From NCBI RefSeq assembly GCF_013408145.1, contig NZ_JACBZI010000001.1, forward strand, positions 4,044,001-4,108,000: 64,000 bases of DNA, written 5' to 3'. Below the pieces are notes generated by a model, which was not told where the DNA came from, did not search any database, and saw only the letters and a program-made list of their open reading frames with translations. Origin of the DNA: Nocardioides marinus (GTDB lineage: Bacteria; Actinomycetota; Actinomycetes; Propionibacteriales; Nocardioidaceae). Positions within the stretch are counted from its first letter, which is position 1. Each line of letters begins with the position of its first letter. This document shows positions 9,391 to 19,036 of this stretch, piece after piece. A program made the translations under genes and the position numbers.

Positions 9391-10095
9391 GTGAAGGTCG
9401 TCGTGCTCACCGGGGCCGGCATCTCCGCGGAGAGCGGGGTGCCGACCTTCCGTGACGCCGACGGCCTGTGGGAGGGCCACCGCGTCGAGGAGGTCGCGAC
9501 GCCGGAGGCCTACGACCACGCCCCGATGACGGTGCACCGCTTCTACGACGCACGCCGCTCCGCCCTGCTGGGCGTGCAGCCCAACGCCGCCCACCACGCG
9601 CTGGCGCGGCTGGAGGAGGTCCTGGGCGACGACCTGCTGGTCATCACCCAGAACATCGACGACCTGCACGAGCGGGCCGGGTCGCGCCGCGTGCTGCACA
9701 TGCACGGCGAGCTGCTCTCGGCGCTCTGCCGTGCGTGCGACGGTCGGGTCCGCTGGGAGTCCGACCTGGTCGACCTGCCACCGTGCCCGGGCTGCGGCGT
9801 CACCGAGCTGCGGCCCGACGTCGTGTGGTTCGGCGAGGTCCCCTACGGCATGGACCGGATCTCGATCGAGCTCGCCCGTGCCGACCTGTTCGTCTCGATC
9901 GGCACGTCCGGCGCGGTCTACCCCGCCGCCGGCTTCGTCCAGCACGCCCTGCGGTACGGCGCCAGGACCCTCGAGCTCAACCTCGAGCCCTCCGAGGGCA
10001 CGGCGTGGTTCCACGAGGCGCGCCACGGCCGGGCCGGCGAGCTCGTGCCGCACTGGGTCGAGGAGCTGCTGGAGACCGCTCACTCCGCGAGCTGA
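9391..10095 (+). CDS. cobB: NAD-dependent protein deacylase, Sir2 family (CobB type)
   Basis: 234 residues. The NAD-binding GAGISAESGVPTFRD (residues 8-22), TQNIDDLHERAG (86-97), the catalytic histidine H105 in HMHGEL and a zinc site C113/C116 with C132/C135 are all present. FYDARR places Tyr52 and Arg55 in the YxxR arrangement that marks class III sirtuins able to remove succinyl and malonyl groups, so desuccinylase activity is likely. The frame is open upstream, but the promoter hexamer and family length fix the GTG at 9391. It is followed by two palindromes before the converging TetR gene. Confidence 0.9.
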   Translation: MKVVVLTGAGISAESGVPTFRDADGLWEGHRVEEVATPEAYDHAPMTVHRFYDARRSALLGVQPNAAHHALARLEEVLGDDLLVITQNIDDLHERAGSRRVLHMHGELLSALCRACDGRVRWESDLVDLPPCPGCGVTELRPDVVWFGEVPYGMDRISIELARADLFVSIGTSGAVYPAAGFVQHALRYGARTLELNLEPSEGTAWFHEARHGRAGELVPHWVEELLETAHSAS

Positions 10096-10096
10096 T

Positions 10097-10124
10097 CGAA
10101 CCGGCGTATCAATACGCCGGTTCG
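10097..10124. repeat. Perfect 13-bp palindrome, CA centre (family A)
   Basis: Left arm CGAACCGGCGTAT, centre CA, right arm ATACGCCGGTTCG. It starts two bases after the sirtuin stop codon. It can act as a two-way terminator between convergent genes, and it recurs at 10140 and, with changes, at 42257. Confidence 0.75.
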
Positions 10125-10139
10125 GCATGGCGGACGGGT

Positions 10140-10167
10140 CGAGCCGGCGTATCAATACGCCGGCTCG
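10140..10167. repeat. Second perfect 13-bp palindrome, CA centre (family A)
   Basis: Left arm CGAGCCGGCGTAT, centre CA, right arm ATACGCCGGCTCG. It differs from the copy at 10097 by a compensated base pair (A-T to G-C at arm position 4), so both arms stayed complementary. Confidence 0.75.
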
Positions 10168-10175
10168 GCGGGAGG

Positions 10176-10928
10176 TCAGTCGCGCAGGTGGGAGCGGATC
10201 AGCGCCTCGAGGCGGTCCAGGTCGTGCTCCAGGCCCATCCGCGGGGCGAAGCGCAGGATCGTGTCGACGAACAGGTCGCCGCTCTCGACCAGCCGCGGGT
10301 CCATGTGGCCGAACACCTCGAGCGTGACGATGCCGTAGAGCTGGGTCCAGCCCTGCATGTAGACCCACAGCAACCCGCGGTCGGCCTCGGCGACGCCCTC
10401 GCTCTCGGCGGGGATGAGCGGGTCGAGCACCGCCTCACGGGCGGCCGGCGGCAGGTCGTCGACGGCGGGGATCGGGAAGCCGTTGGACTCCCAGATCGCC
10501 TTCATCTGGTCGGTGAACAAGTGTCCTGAGCTGCTGAGCGTGAGCATCTCCCGGCGCGCGCAGGAGGTGTCGGCGATGGGGTTGGCGAAGACCAGCCCGA
10601 ACTCGCGCGGCGACTCGTGCGCCCACTGCCGGAACGCGGTCGCGCTCAGGCACAGCCGGCCGGCCACGTCGTCCTCGGGCAGGGTGTCGGCCGCCGCGCG
10701 GAACCGCTCGGTGGCCGACCGGTCGACCTCGTAGGCGACCAGGTCGACGAGCTCCTGGTAGCTGGCGACGTACCGGTACAGCGCGGGCGCGGTCATCCCC
10801 ATCCGCTGGGCCACGGCACGCAGCGAGAGGTCCTCGCCGTCGCGGAGCAGGGCGATCGAGGTGGCCACGATCTCGGAGTACGTCGCCTCGCGCTGGCGCT
10901 CGCGGCGGGTCGTCGGCTCCACGGTCAC
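10176..10928 (-). CDS. TetR/AcrR family regulator with WHG-type C-terminal domain
   Basis: 250 residues. The N-terminal helix-turn-helix runs over about residues 15-62 (TYSEIVATSIALLRDGEDLSLRAVAQRMGM, then TAPALYRYVASYQELV). The C-terminal part carries GWTQLYGIVTLEVFGH, a variant of the WHG-type TetR ligand-binding domain. It is transcribed away from the MMPL exporter at 11074, the usual arrangement of a drug- or lipid-responsive repressor with its pump. The shared region contains a perfect inverted repeat and the exporter promoter. The ligand is unknown. Confidence 0.88.
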   Translation of the reverse strand: MTVEPTTRRERQREATYSEIVATSIALLRDGEDLSLRAVAQRMGMTAPALYRYVASYQELVDLVAYEVDRSATERFRAAADTLPEDDVAGRLCLSATAFRQWAHESPREFGLVFANPIADTSCARREMLTLSSSGHLFTDQMKAIWESNGFPIPAVDDLPPAAREAVLDPLIPAESEGVAEADRGLLWVYMQGWTQLYGIVTLEVFGHMDPRLVESGDLFVDTILRFAPRMGLEHDLDRLEALIRSHLRD

Positions 10929-10965
10929 GCGGCGGCTCCTGCGGCAGGTCGGGGTGGTGCGGACA

Positions 10966-10978
10966 GCATCAGTGATGC
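10966..10978. promoter_or_regulatory. Candidate TetR operator, perfect inverted repeat
   Basis: GCATCA, one base, TGATGC. It sits immediately before the -35 box of the exporter and 38 bases from the regulator start, so binding could affect both genes. Binding itself is inferred. Confidence 0.45.
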
Positions 10979-10979
10979 A

Positions 10980-11008
10980 TTGACACCCACGTTAACACCA
11001 TTTACGGT
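10980..11008 (+). promoter_or_regulatory. Consensus housekeeping promoter of the MMPL gene
   Basis: TTGACA (10980-10985), a 17-base spacer, then TACGGT (11003-11008). The spacer is unusually AT-rich for this window (GTTAACACCATT). This is a rare clear -35 element here; most genes show only a -10. Confidence 0.6.
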
Positions 11009-11073
11009 TTACGCCGTTCACTTCTGTGGATGCCCTGTCACCCATCCTGTCACGCCGAGCGCGAGGAACCGTC

Positions 11074-13266
11074 ATGATCGATCGTTGGGGAGCACTCGTG
11101 GGCCGCCGAGCCCTCGCCGTCCTGCTCATCGGGGTGCTGCTCACCCTCGGGGCCGGTGCCTTCGGCGCCGGTGTCTTCGACTCCCTGTCCCAGGGCGGGT
11201 TCGACGACGCCTCCTCGGAGTCCGCACGCGAGCTCGACGCCGAGCGCGAGGCGTTCGGCAACAAGGGCATCGACGTCGTCGCGATCTACGCGGACGAGGA
11301 CGGCGACCTCTCCGCCGACGACCCGGCCTTCCGGGCGGCGGTCGAGGAGGTCGTGGCCGACATCCCCGCGGACGCGGTCGCCTCCGTCGTGCCCTACTAC
11401 GAGGCCCCGCCCGAGGCCGGGCTGGTGAGTGACGACGGCAGCCACGCGCAGGTGCTGATCTCCCTGGCCGGGGACACCCAGGACGACTTCCTGGTCAGCT
11501 ACGACCGCGTCGCGGCCGTCCTCGACGCACCGGAGGCCAGCGGCCTGGAGACCTCGATCGCCGGGGCGTACGCGGTCTACAACGACGTCAACGAGATCAC
11601 GTCGGAGGACCTCAAGCGCGCCGAGCTCATCTCGCTGCCGATCGTCGTCCTGCTCGCGCTGCTGATCTTCGGCTCCGCGGTCGCCGCCCTGATGCCGGCC
11701 ATGGTCGGCGTCATCGCGATGCTCGGCGCGCTGGCGGTGGTCCGGGTGATCGCGGAGTTCACCGAGGTCTCGATCTTCTCGGTCAACGTGATCTCGCTGC
11801 TGGGCATCGGCCTGGCCATCGACTACGCGCTCTTCGTCATCAGCCGCTTCCGCGAGGAGCTGGCGCTGCAGCCGCTCGACGAGCCCGACGCCGCCTCGAT
11901 CGCGATCCGCCGGACCATGTCCACCGCGGGCCGCACCGTGCTCTTCTCCGGCCTGACCGTCGCGGCCGCGATGGCCAGCCTGCTGATCTTCCCGCAGGCC
12001 TTCCTCCGCTCGATGGGGTACGGCGGCATCGCCGCCGTGGTCGTGGCGATGCTGGCCGCGCTGACGATCCTGCCGGCCGTCCTGCGCCTGCTCGGACGCC
12101 GCGTCGACGCGGGCCGGCTGCCCTGGCGCCGGCACCGCTCGCTGGCCCCGGCCGACGGCGGTCGCTGGGCCGCCCTGGCCCACGCGGTGATGCGTCGTCC
12201 GGTGCTGGTCATGGTCGTCACGATCGCCGCGCTGCTCGCGATCGCCAGCCCGTTCCTCGGCGCGAAGTGGGGCAGCGTGGACTACCGCGTGCTCCCCGAG
12301 GACGCCCCGGCCCACCAGGCGGCCGTGGTCCTCAACGAGGAGTTCGGCGGTGGCGAGGTCTCGACCGCGCAGCTGCTGCTGCAGGGCACCGAGCCGGCCG
12401 ACGTGACGGCGTACACCGAGAGCGTCCGGGAGGTGCCCGGCGTGCTGGACGTGGTGCCGGTCGCCGAGGCCGACGGCACGACGCTGCTGCGCGCCAGCTG
12501 GGACGGCAACAGCCAGACCGAGGCCTCGCAGGAGCTCGTCCGCGACCTCCGCGAGGTGCAGCCCGCCTCCGGGGAGGTGCTCGTGGGTGGCCTCACCGCC
12601 GAGACCGTCGACCTCGTCGCCTCCGTCGCGAGCCACCTCCCGTGGATGGGGCTGATCGTCGTCGGCGTGATGCTGGTGCTGCTCTTCGTCGCGTTCGGGT
12701 CGGTGGTGCTGCCGGTCAAGGCGGTCGTGATGAACCTGTTCTCCATCACCGCCTCCTTCGGCGTCGTGACCTGGATCTTCAGCGACGGCAACCTCGCCGA
12801 CACCCTCGGCTTCGCGCCGCAGGGCTTCCTGGACGCGACCAACCCGATCCTGATGCTGGCGATCCTCTTCGGCCTGTCGATGGACTACGAGGTCTTCCTG
12901 CTCAGCCGGGTCCGCGAGGAGTGGGACCGCAGCCACGACAACGACCGCGCGGTCGCCGCGGGCGTGCAGAAGACCGGCCGGATCATCACGTCCGCGGCGC
13001 TGCTGCTCGGCGTGGTGATCGGGGCCTTCGGCACCAGCGGCATCGTGTTCATGAAGATGCTCGGGGTCGGGATGCTGGTCGCCCTGCTCATCGACGCCAC
13101 CGTCGTCCGCGCGCTGCTGGTGCCGGCCACGATGAAGCTGCTGGGCCGCTGGAACTGGTACGCCCCCGGACCGCTCGCCCGCTGGTGGGACCGGCACGGC
13201 TTCCGCGAGGAGGGCGACCCCGAGCCGGCCCGGGAGGGCCGGGCCGACGCGCCGGTACCTGTCTGA
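11074..13266 (+). CDS. MMPL family RND-type exporter
   Basis: 730 residues. The pattern is that of MMPL/RND transporters: a first transmembrane helix near residues 13-33, a large extracytoplasmic loop, a bundle of helices with GIGLAIDYALFVISRFREEL, then a second half repeating the plan with LFGLSMDYEVFLLSRVREEW. The paired Asp-Tyr residues are the proton-relay signature. Such pumps move lipids or drugs outward using the proton gradient. ATG at 11074 was chosen for its GAGGAA site nine bases upstream; an earlier ATG at 11026 lacks one. A divergent TetR gene probably controls it. Confidence 0.9.
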   Translation: MIDRWGALVGRRALAVLLIGVLLTLGAGAFGAGVFDSLSQGGFDDASSESARELDAEREAFGNKGIDVVAIYADEDGDLSADDPAFRAAVEEVVADIPADAVASVVPYYEAPPEAGLVSDDGSHAQVLISLAGDTQDDFLVSYDRVAAVLDAPEASGLETSIAGAYAVYNDVNEITSEDLKRAELISLPIVVLLALLIFGSAVAALMPAMVGVIAMLGALAVVRVIAEFTEVSIFSVNVISLLGIGLAIDYALFVISRFREELALQPLDEPDAASIAIRRTMSTAGRTVLFSGLTVAAAMASLLIFPQAFLRSMGYGGIAAVVVAMLAALTILPAVLRLLGRRVDAGRLPWRRHRSLAPADGGRWAALAHAVMRRPVLVMVVTIAALLAIASPFLGAKWGSVDYRVLPEDAPAHQAAVVLNEEFGGGEVSTAQLLLQGTEPADVTAYTESVREVPGVLDVVPVAEADGTTLLRASWDGNSQTEASQELVRDLREVQPASGEVLVGGLTAETVDLVASVASHLPWMGLIVVGVMLVLLFVAFGSVVLPVKAVVMNLFSITASFGVVTWIFSDGNLADTLGFAPQGFLDATNPILMLAILFGLSMDYEVFLLSRVREEWDRSHDNDRAVAAGVQKTGRIITSAALLLGVVIGAFGTSGIVFMKMLGVGMLVALLIDATVVRALLVPATMKLLGRWNWYAPGPLARWWDRHGFREEGDPEPAREGRADAPVPV

Positions 13267-13306
13267 ACCACCTCGCAATGAGCACGCCCGCCGGCCGCCG
13301 TCGTCC

Positions 13307-13312
13307 TAGCCT
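13307..13312 (+). promoter_or_regulatory. -10 hexamer of a leaderless promoter (hemerythrin gene)
   Basis: TAGCCT, seven bases, then ATG at 13320. The promoter is intact although the gene behind it carries a stop codon. Confidence 0.6.
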
Positions 13313-13319
13313 GAGGGTC

Positions 13320-13955
13320 ATGACGACGGCGGCTGACGGGCTGACCATGAACCGGCTGATCCACGGGGCGGTGCGCCGCGACGTCAGGCGCCTGGCCGAG
13401 GCGCTCGAGGCCGACCCCGACCAGGACCGTGCCGTCGACCTGCTGCGTGCCTACCGGTTCCTGCGCGCCGAGCTCACCCGGCACCACGAGGGCGAGGACG
13501 ACCACATCTGGCCGATGATGGCGCGCCTGGGCGCCGACTAGGAGCTGCTGGAGCAGATGGAGTCCGAGCACGAGGCGATGGCCGACGCTCTCGGGGGTGT
13601 CGAGGCCGCGCTCGTCGCGCTCGCCTCCGACCCCTCTCGCAGCAGCCTCGACGCGGCCCGGGAGGAGGTGGCCACGATGTCCGGCATCGTTGACGCCCAC
13701 CTGCGCCACGAGGAGGACGAGCTCGAGCCGGTGCTGGTGCCGATGACCGACACCGAGGAGTGGGCCGCGGTGGAGAAGAAGCTGCGCGGCGGCTCGGTCG
13801 TCGAGGCCGGCCGGTTTTTCGCCTGGCTCACCGACGACATGCCCGCCGAGGAGCGGGCGTTCCTCGGCACGCTGGTCCCGCCGCCGGTGACCGCGCTGCT
13901 CGCCCGGCTGCTCGGGCGCCGCTACACCCGCGAGATCGCGCCGGTCTGGTCCTGA
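13320..13955 (+). pseudogene. Hemerythrin HHE domain protein interrupted by an amber codon
   Basis: Two open stretches in the same frame, residues 1-73 and a second of about 137 codons, are separated only by TAG at 13539-13541. Read through, they form one hemerythrin-like four-helix protein: HHEGEDDHIWP in the first half and SEHEAM plus HLRHEEDELEPVL in the second supply the His/Glu ligands for a di-iron site. Only the joined protein has a full ligand set, so a single-base nonsense change or sequencing error is the simplest reading. Translation could restart at ATG 13557 but would lack the first ligand pair. The 3' end overlaps the converging gene by 34 bases. Confidence 0.75.
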
Positions 13956-14884
13956 CCCGACGGGTGCCGCCGCCCGCGCGGCAGCAGCGCCGCCAGCAGC
14001 AGCACCACGAGTGCCGCGCCGGCCGCGATCGCGACGTCGCGCCACAGGCCGGCCACCAGGGCGTCCCAGACCGCCAGGCCCAGCTCACGTTGCTCGCCGG
14101 GGTCGGCCGTCGCCTCCAGCACGCTGCGCGCGCCGAGCAGCCCCAGGGCCAGCAACCCCAGGGCCGGCAGCGCCAGGGCCGCGGCCAGCAGCGTCGTACG
14201 ACGGCGCAGGGGCGAGACCAGCAGCGCCACCGCGAGCGCGGCGACCGCGGCCACCGGCACCCACAGGCCCACCTGGTCGATGCGCTGCACGGTCGAGCGG
14301 GCCCGGTCGAGGTCGGAGGAGTCGGCGACCTCGAACTCGACCGCGCCCACCTGCACGCCGCGGCCCACCGGCAGTCCCCGCTCGGCGAGCAGGTCGAGGG
14401 TCGCGCGCACGACGCCGGCCAGGTCGATGCGCACGGCGACCGGCTCGCCGGCCTCGGCGTCCAGGGCGGCCATCACGGTCTCGTGGGCGGTCCGGTTGGC
14501 CGCGCGCCACAGCTCGGGCCACTCCGGCGACGCGAGCACCGCCCGCACCGCGGCACCGACCGCCTCGTCGACGTAGGCGGCGACCCCGCTGGGGAGGTCA
14601 CCGCCGGCGTCGCGCAGGTAGGGGCGCAGCACCCGGCCCCCCAGGTCGTCGCGCAGCTCCTCGGCGCGCCGGCGCGGGTCCAGGGCCGAGACGACGGCCG
14701 CCTGGGCGCGGATGCGCACCGAGTCCTGCACGGCCGGCTCGTCGGCGAGCGGCGCGACGGTGTCGACGTAGGTGTCGGTGTCGGTCACGGTGCGCTCCAG
14801 CCAGGTGCCGGTGAGCGCGACCGGCAGCAGCGCCACCGCGGCGAGGACGAGGAGGACCGAGAGGAGTCGCCGCAGCACGTTCAC
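13922..14884 (-). CDS. Predicted integral membrane protein with large extracytoplasmic domain
   Basis: 320 residues, not recognised as a named family. One N-terminal transmembrane helix (about 8-27) is followed by a soluble domain of about 180 residues, then three helices near 195-215, 222-245 and 277-300. The soluble part has the TVTDTDTYVDTVAPLADEPAVQDSV pattern seen in conserved actinobacterial membrane proteins of unknown function. CACGAT lies six bases before the GTG start, a weaker version of the leaderless hexamer. The C terminus is a basic tail. It converges on the broken hemerythrin gene. Confidence 0.7.
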   Translation of the reverse strand: MNVLRRLLSVLLVLAAVALLPVALTGTWLERTVTDTDTYVDTVAPLADEPAVQDSVRIRAQAAVVSALDPRRRAEELRDDLGGRVLRPYLRDAGGDLPSGVAAYVDEAVGAAVRAVLASPEWPELWRAANRTAHETVMAALDAEAGEPVAVRIDLAGVVRATLDLLAERGLPVGRGVQVGAVEFEVADSSDLDRARSTVQRIDQVGLWVPVAAVAALAVALLVSPLRRRTTLLAAALALPALGLLALGLLGARSVLEATADPGEQRELGLAVWDALVAGLWRDVAIAAGAALVVLLLAALLPRGRRHPSGQDQTGAISRV

Positions 14885-14918
14885 GGGCGCATCGTGCCAG
14901 CCGGTGCGGCGCGACCCG

Positions 14919-16660
<1,742 letters not shown>

Positions 16661-16661
<1 letters not shown>

Positions 16662-19036
16662 CAGTCCTCCCTCACCAGCAGGGCCACCGGGTACGCCGAC
16701 AGCAGCGTCTCCAGGGCCCCGTCGGTCAGCCGGTCGGTCAGCAGGTCGCGCCACCGGCCGTCGGGCAGGGCCAGCCGGGTGTCGCCCCAGCCGCCGCGCT
16801 CCAGCAGCCCCAGCGGCAGCCGGGTCGCCACCGTGACGGCACCGCCCCGGTCGAAGGCCAGCACGTGGTCGGCCGCCTCGCCGACGGCCCCGACACCGGC
16901 GTACGACGTGAACAGGTCGGGCCGGTCCCGGCGCAGCCGCAGCGCGGTCGTGACCACGTGCAGCTTGGCGGCACCGGGGTCCTCGAGCCCGCCGACGAGC
17001 GCGCCGGGTCCGGCCGCGAGCATCGAGCGGCGCAGGTCGTGGTCGACCGGGCGGCGGTTGTCGGGGTCGACCAGCGACTGCTCCCACAGCTCCGAGCCCT
17101 GGTAGACGTCCGGGACGCCGGGCATGGTGAGCGCGACCAGCTTGGCGGTCAGCGCGTTCGACCAGCCGGGGTCGACGGTCCACCCGAGCACCTCGGCGAC
17201 GACCTCGCGGACGTCCTCGCGGTCCAGCGCGGCGTCGACGGCGGCGTGCACCGCGTCCTCGTACGCCGCGTCCGGCTCGGTCCAGGTGGTGCGGTCGCCC
17301 GCCTCGCGCATCGCCTTCTCGGCGTACCCGTGCAGCCGACTGCGCCAGTCGCCGCCCGGCCGCTCGCCCTCGTCGGCCGGCCAGGCGCCGATCGCGGCCT
17401 GCCACAGCAGCGACGCGAACCCCGGGTCGGGCAGCGGCACCAGGTCGAGCAGCCGCTCCAGCGCGTCGGCCCAGCGGTGCGGGGCCTCGGCGAGCACGTG
17501 GATGCGGGCCCGCACGTCCTCGCCGCGCTTGGTGTCGTGGGTGGAGAGCGTCGTCATCGCGTGCGGCCACTCGCGGTGGCGCTCGGCCATGGCGTCGTGG
17601 AAGCCGTCCACCGGCAGCGCGAACACCGACGGGTCGCCACCCACCTCGTTGAGCGAGGTCAGTCGGGAGTGCCGGTAGAACGCGCAGTCCTCGACGCCCT
17701 TGGCCATCACCATTCCCGAGGTCTGCTGGAAGCGCCGGGCGCCGTCGCAGGTGCCGTCGCGCAGCCACGGCTCCAGCAGGTCGTACGTCGCCGCCAGGTC
17801 GGGCCGCCGCGCGCGTGCGTCCTCGAGCGCCTGCGTGAGGTGCTCCTCGCCGTCGCGGTCGGTGGAGGTGAGGTAGGAGCGGTAGACCGGGAAGCAGGCC
17901 AGCAGCTCGGCCACGGCGTCCTCGCCGCGGGCGGTGGACAGCCGCGGCACGTCGCGGCGCAGGTCGCGCACGATGCGCGCGGTCTCGCTGCCGAGGATGC
18001 CGTCGGCCACCTCGCGCTTGAGGTCGTGGACCATCGCGTGGAAGTCGACGCGTCCGGCCAGCTCCTCCAGCGGCCCCTCCCCGGCCGGGTCGACCAGCAC
18101 GCGGTCGACGAGCGCGAGGGCGTCGTACCCGGTGGTGCCCTCGCAGGCCCACGAGGTCGGCAGCCGCTCACCGGGCTCGAGGATCTTCTCGACCAGGACG
18201 TAGGCGCCGTCGGTGAGCCGGGCGAGGTCGTCGAGGTAGCCGCGCGGGTCGCGCAGGCCGTCGGGGTGGTCCACGCGCAGCCCGTCCACCAGGCCCTCGC
18301 GGAGCCAACGGCCGATCTCCACGTGGGTCCCGGCGAAGACCTCCGGCTCCTCGACCCTCACGGCGGCGAGGGTGTTGACCGCGAAGAAGCGCCGGTAGTT
18401 GAGGTCGTCGTCCGCGCGGTGCCAGTCGACCAGCTCGTAGTGCTGGCGGGCGTGCACCTGCTGCGGGTCGTCGTCGGGCCCGCTGGCGGTGCCGGGCGCG
18501 ACGGGGAAGGCCTGGTCCCAGTAGTGCAGCTCCAGCCCGCCCTCGCCCTCGACGAGGCTCAGGTGGTCCACGCCGCCGTCGGGCCGCAGGTCGTCGTCGC
18601 CGACCACGGGGATGCGCAGCCGCTGGCCGGCGGTGTCCCAGTCGACGTCGAAGGCGTCCGCGTGCTCGGCGCCACGGCCGTGCCGGAGGACGTCCCACCA
18701 CCACGGGTCGGCGGCCGGCGTCGCGACCCCGACGTGGTTGGGCACGATGTCGACCAGCACGCCCATGCCCAGCGCACGGGCCGCCGCTGACACCGCGGCC
18801 AGCCCCTCCTCGCCGCCGCGCTCGGGGTCGAGGTGGTCGTGGGCCACCACGTCGTAGCCGTGGGTCGACCCGGGCTCGGCGGCCAGGATCGGTGAGAGGT
18901 AGACCCAGTCGGCACCCAGGTCGTGCAGGTGCGGGAGCAGGTCGGCGACGACGTGCAGGTCCTGCTCGGCGCTGACCTGGAGGCGGTACGTCGACACCGG
19001 CACGCGTGCCGGTGTCGACCGGTCGCGCGGGCTCAC
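16661..19036 (-). CDS. treY: Malto-oligosyltrehalose synthase
   Basis: 791 residues, GH13_26. It turns the reducing-end glucose of a maltodextrin into an alpha,alpha-1,1-linked unit. The N-terminal VPVSTYRLQ and DLGADWVYLSPIL, the barrel residues in GLRVDHPDGLRDP and VEKILEPGE, and LSTHDTKRGED are all typical. GTG at 19036 overlaps the glgX stop in a GTGA junction, which selects this start within a longer open frame. With TreZ downstream it completes the glycogen-to-trehalose route. Confidence 0.93.

Noticed and set aside
10097..10167. Paired palindromes considered as integron attC or phage attachment sites
   Set aside because: There is no integrase, no attC core sites and no mobile gene content; position between convergent gene ends fits terminators or dispersed repeats better.
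11050..13278. Open frame of 742 codons antisense to the MMPL gene
   Set aside because: The composition is dominated by His, Gln, Arg and Asp with no domain; it mirrors the hydrophobic codons of the real transporter.
13539..13541. In-frame TAG considered as pyrrolysine or programmed readthrough
   Set aside because: No pyl genes or readthrough context are visible, and hemerythrins do not use pyrrolysine; a nonsense change or sequencing error is simpler.
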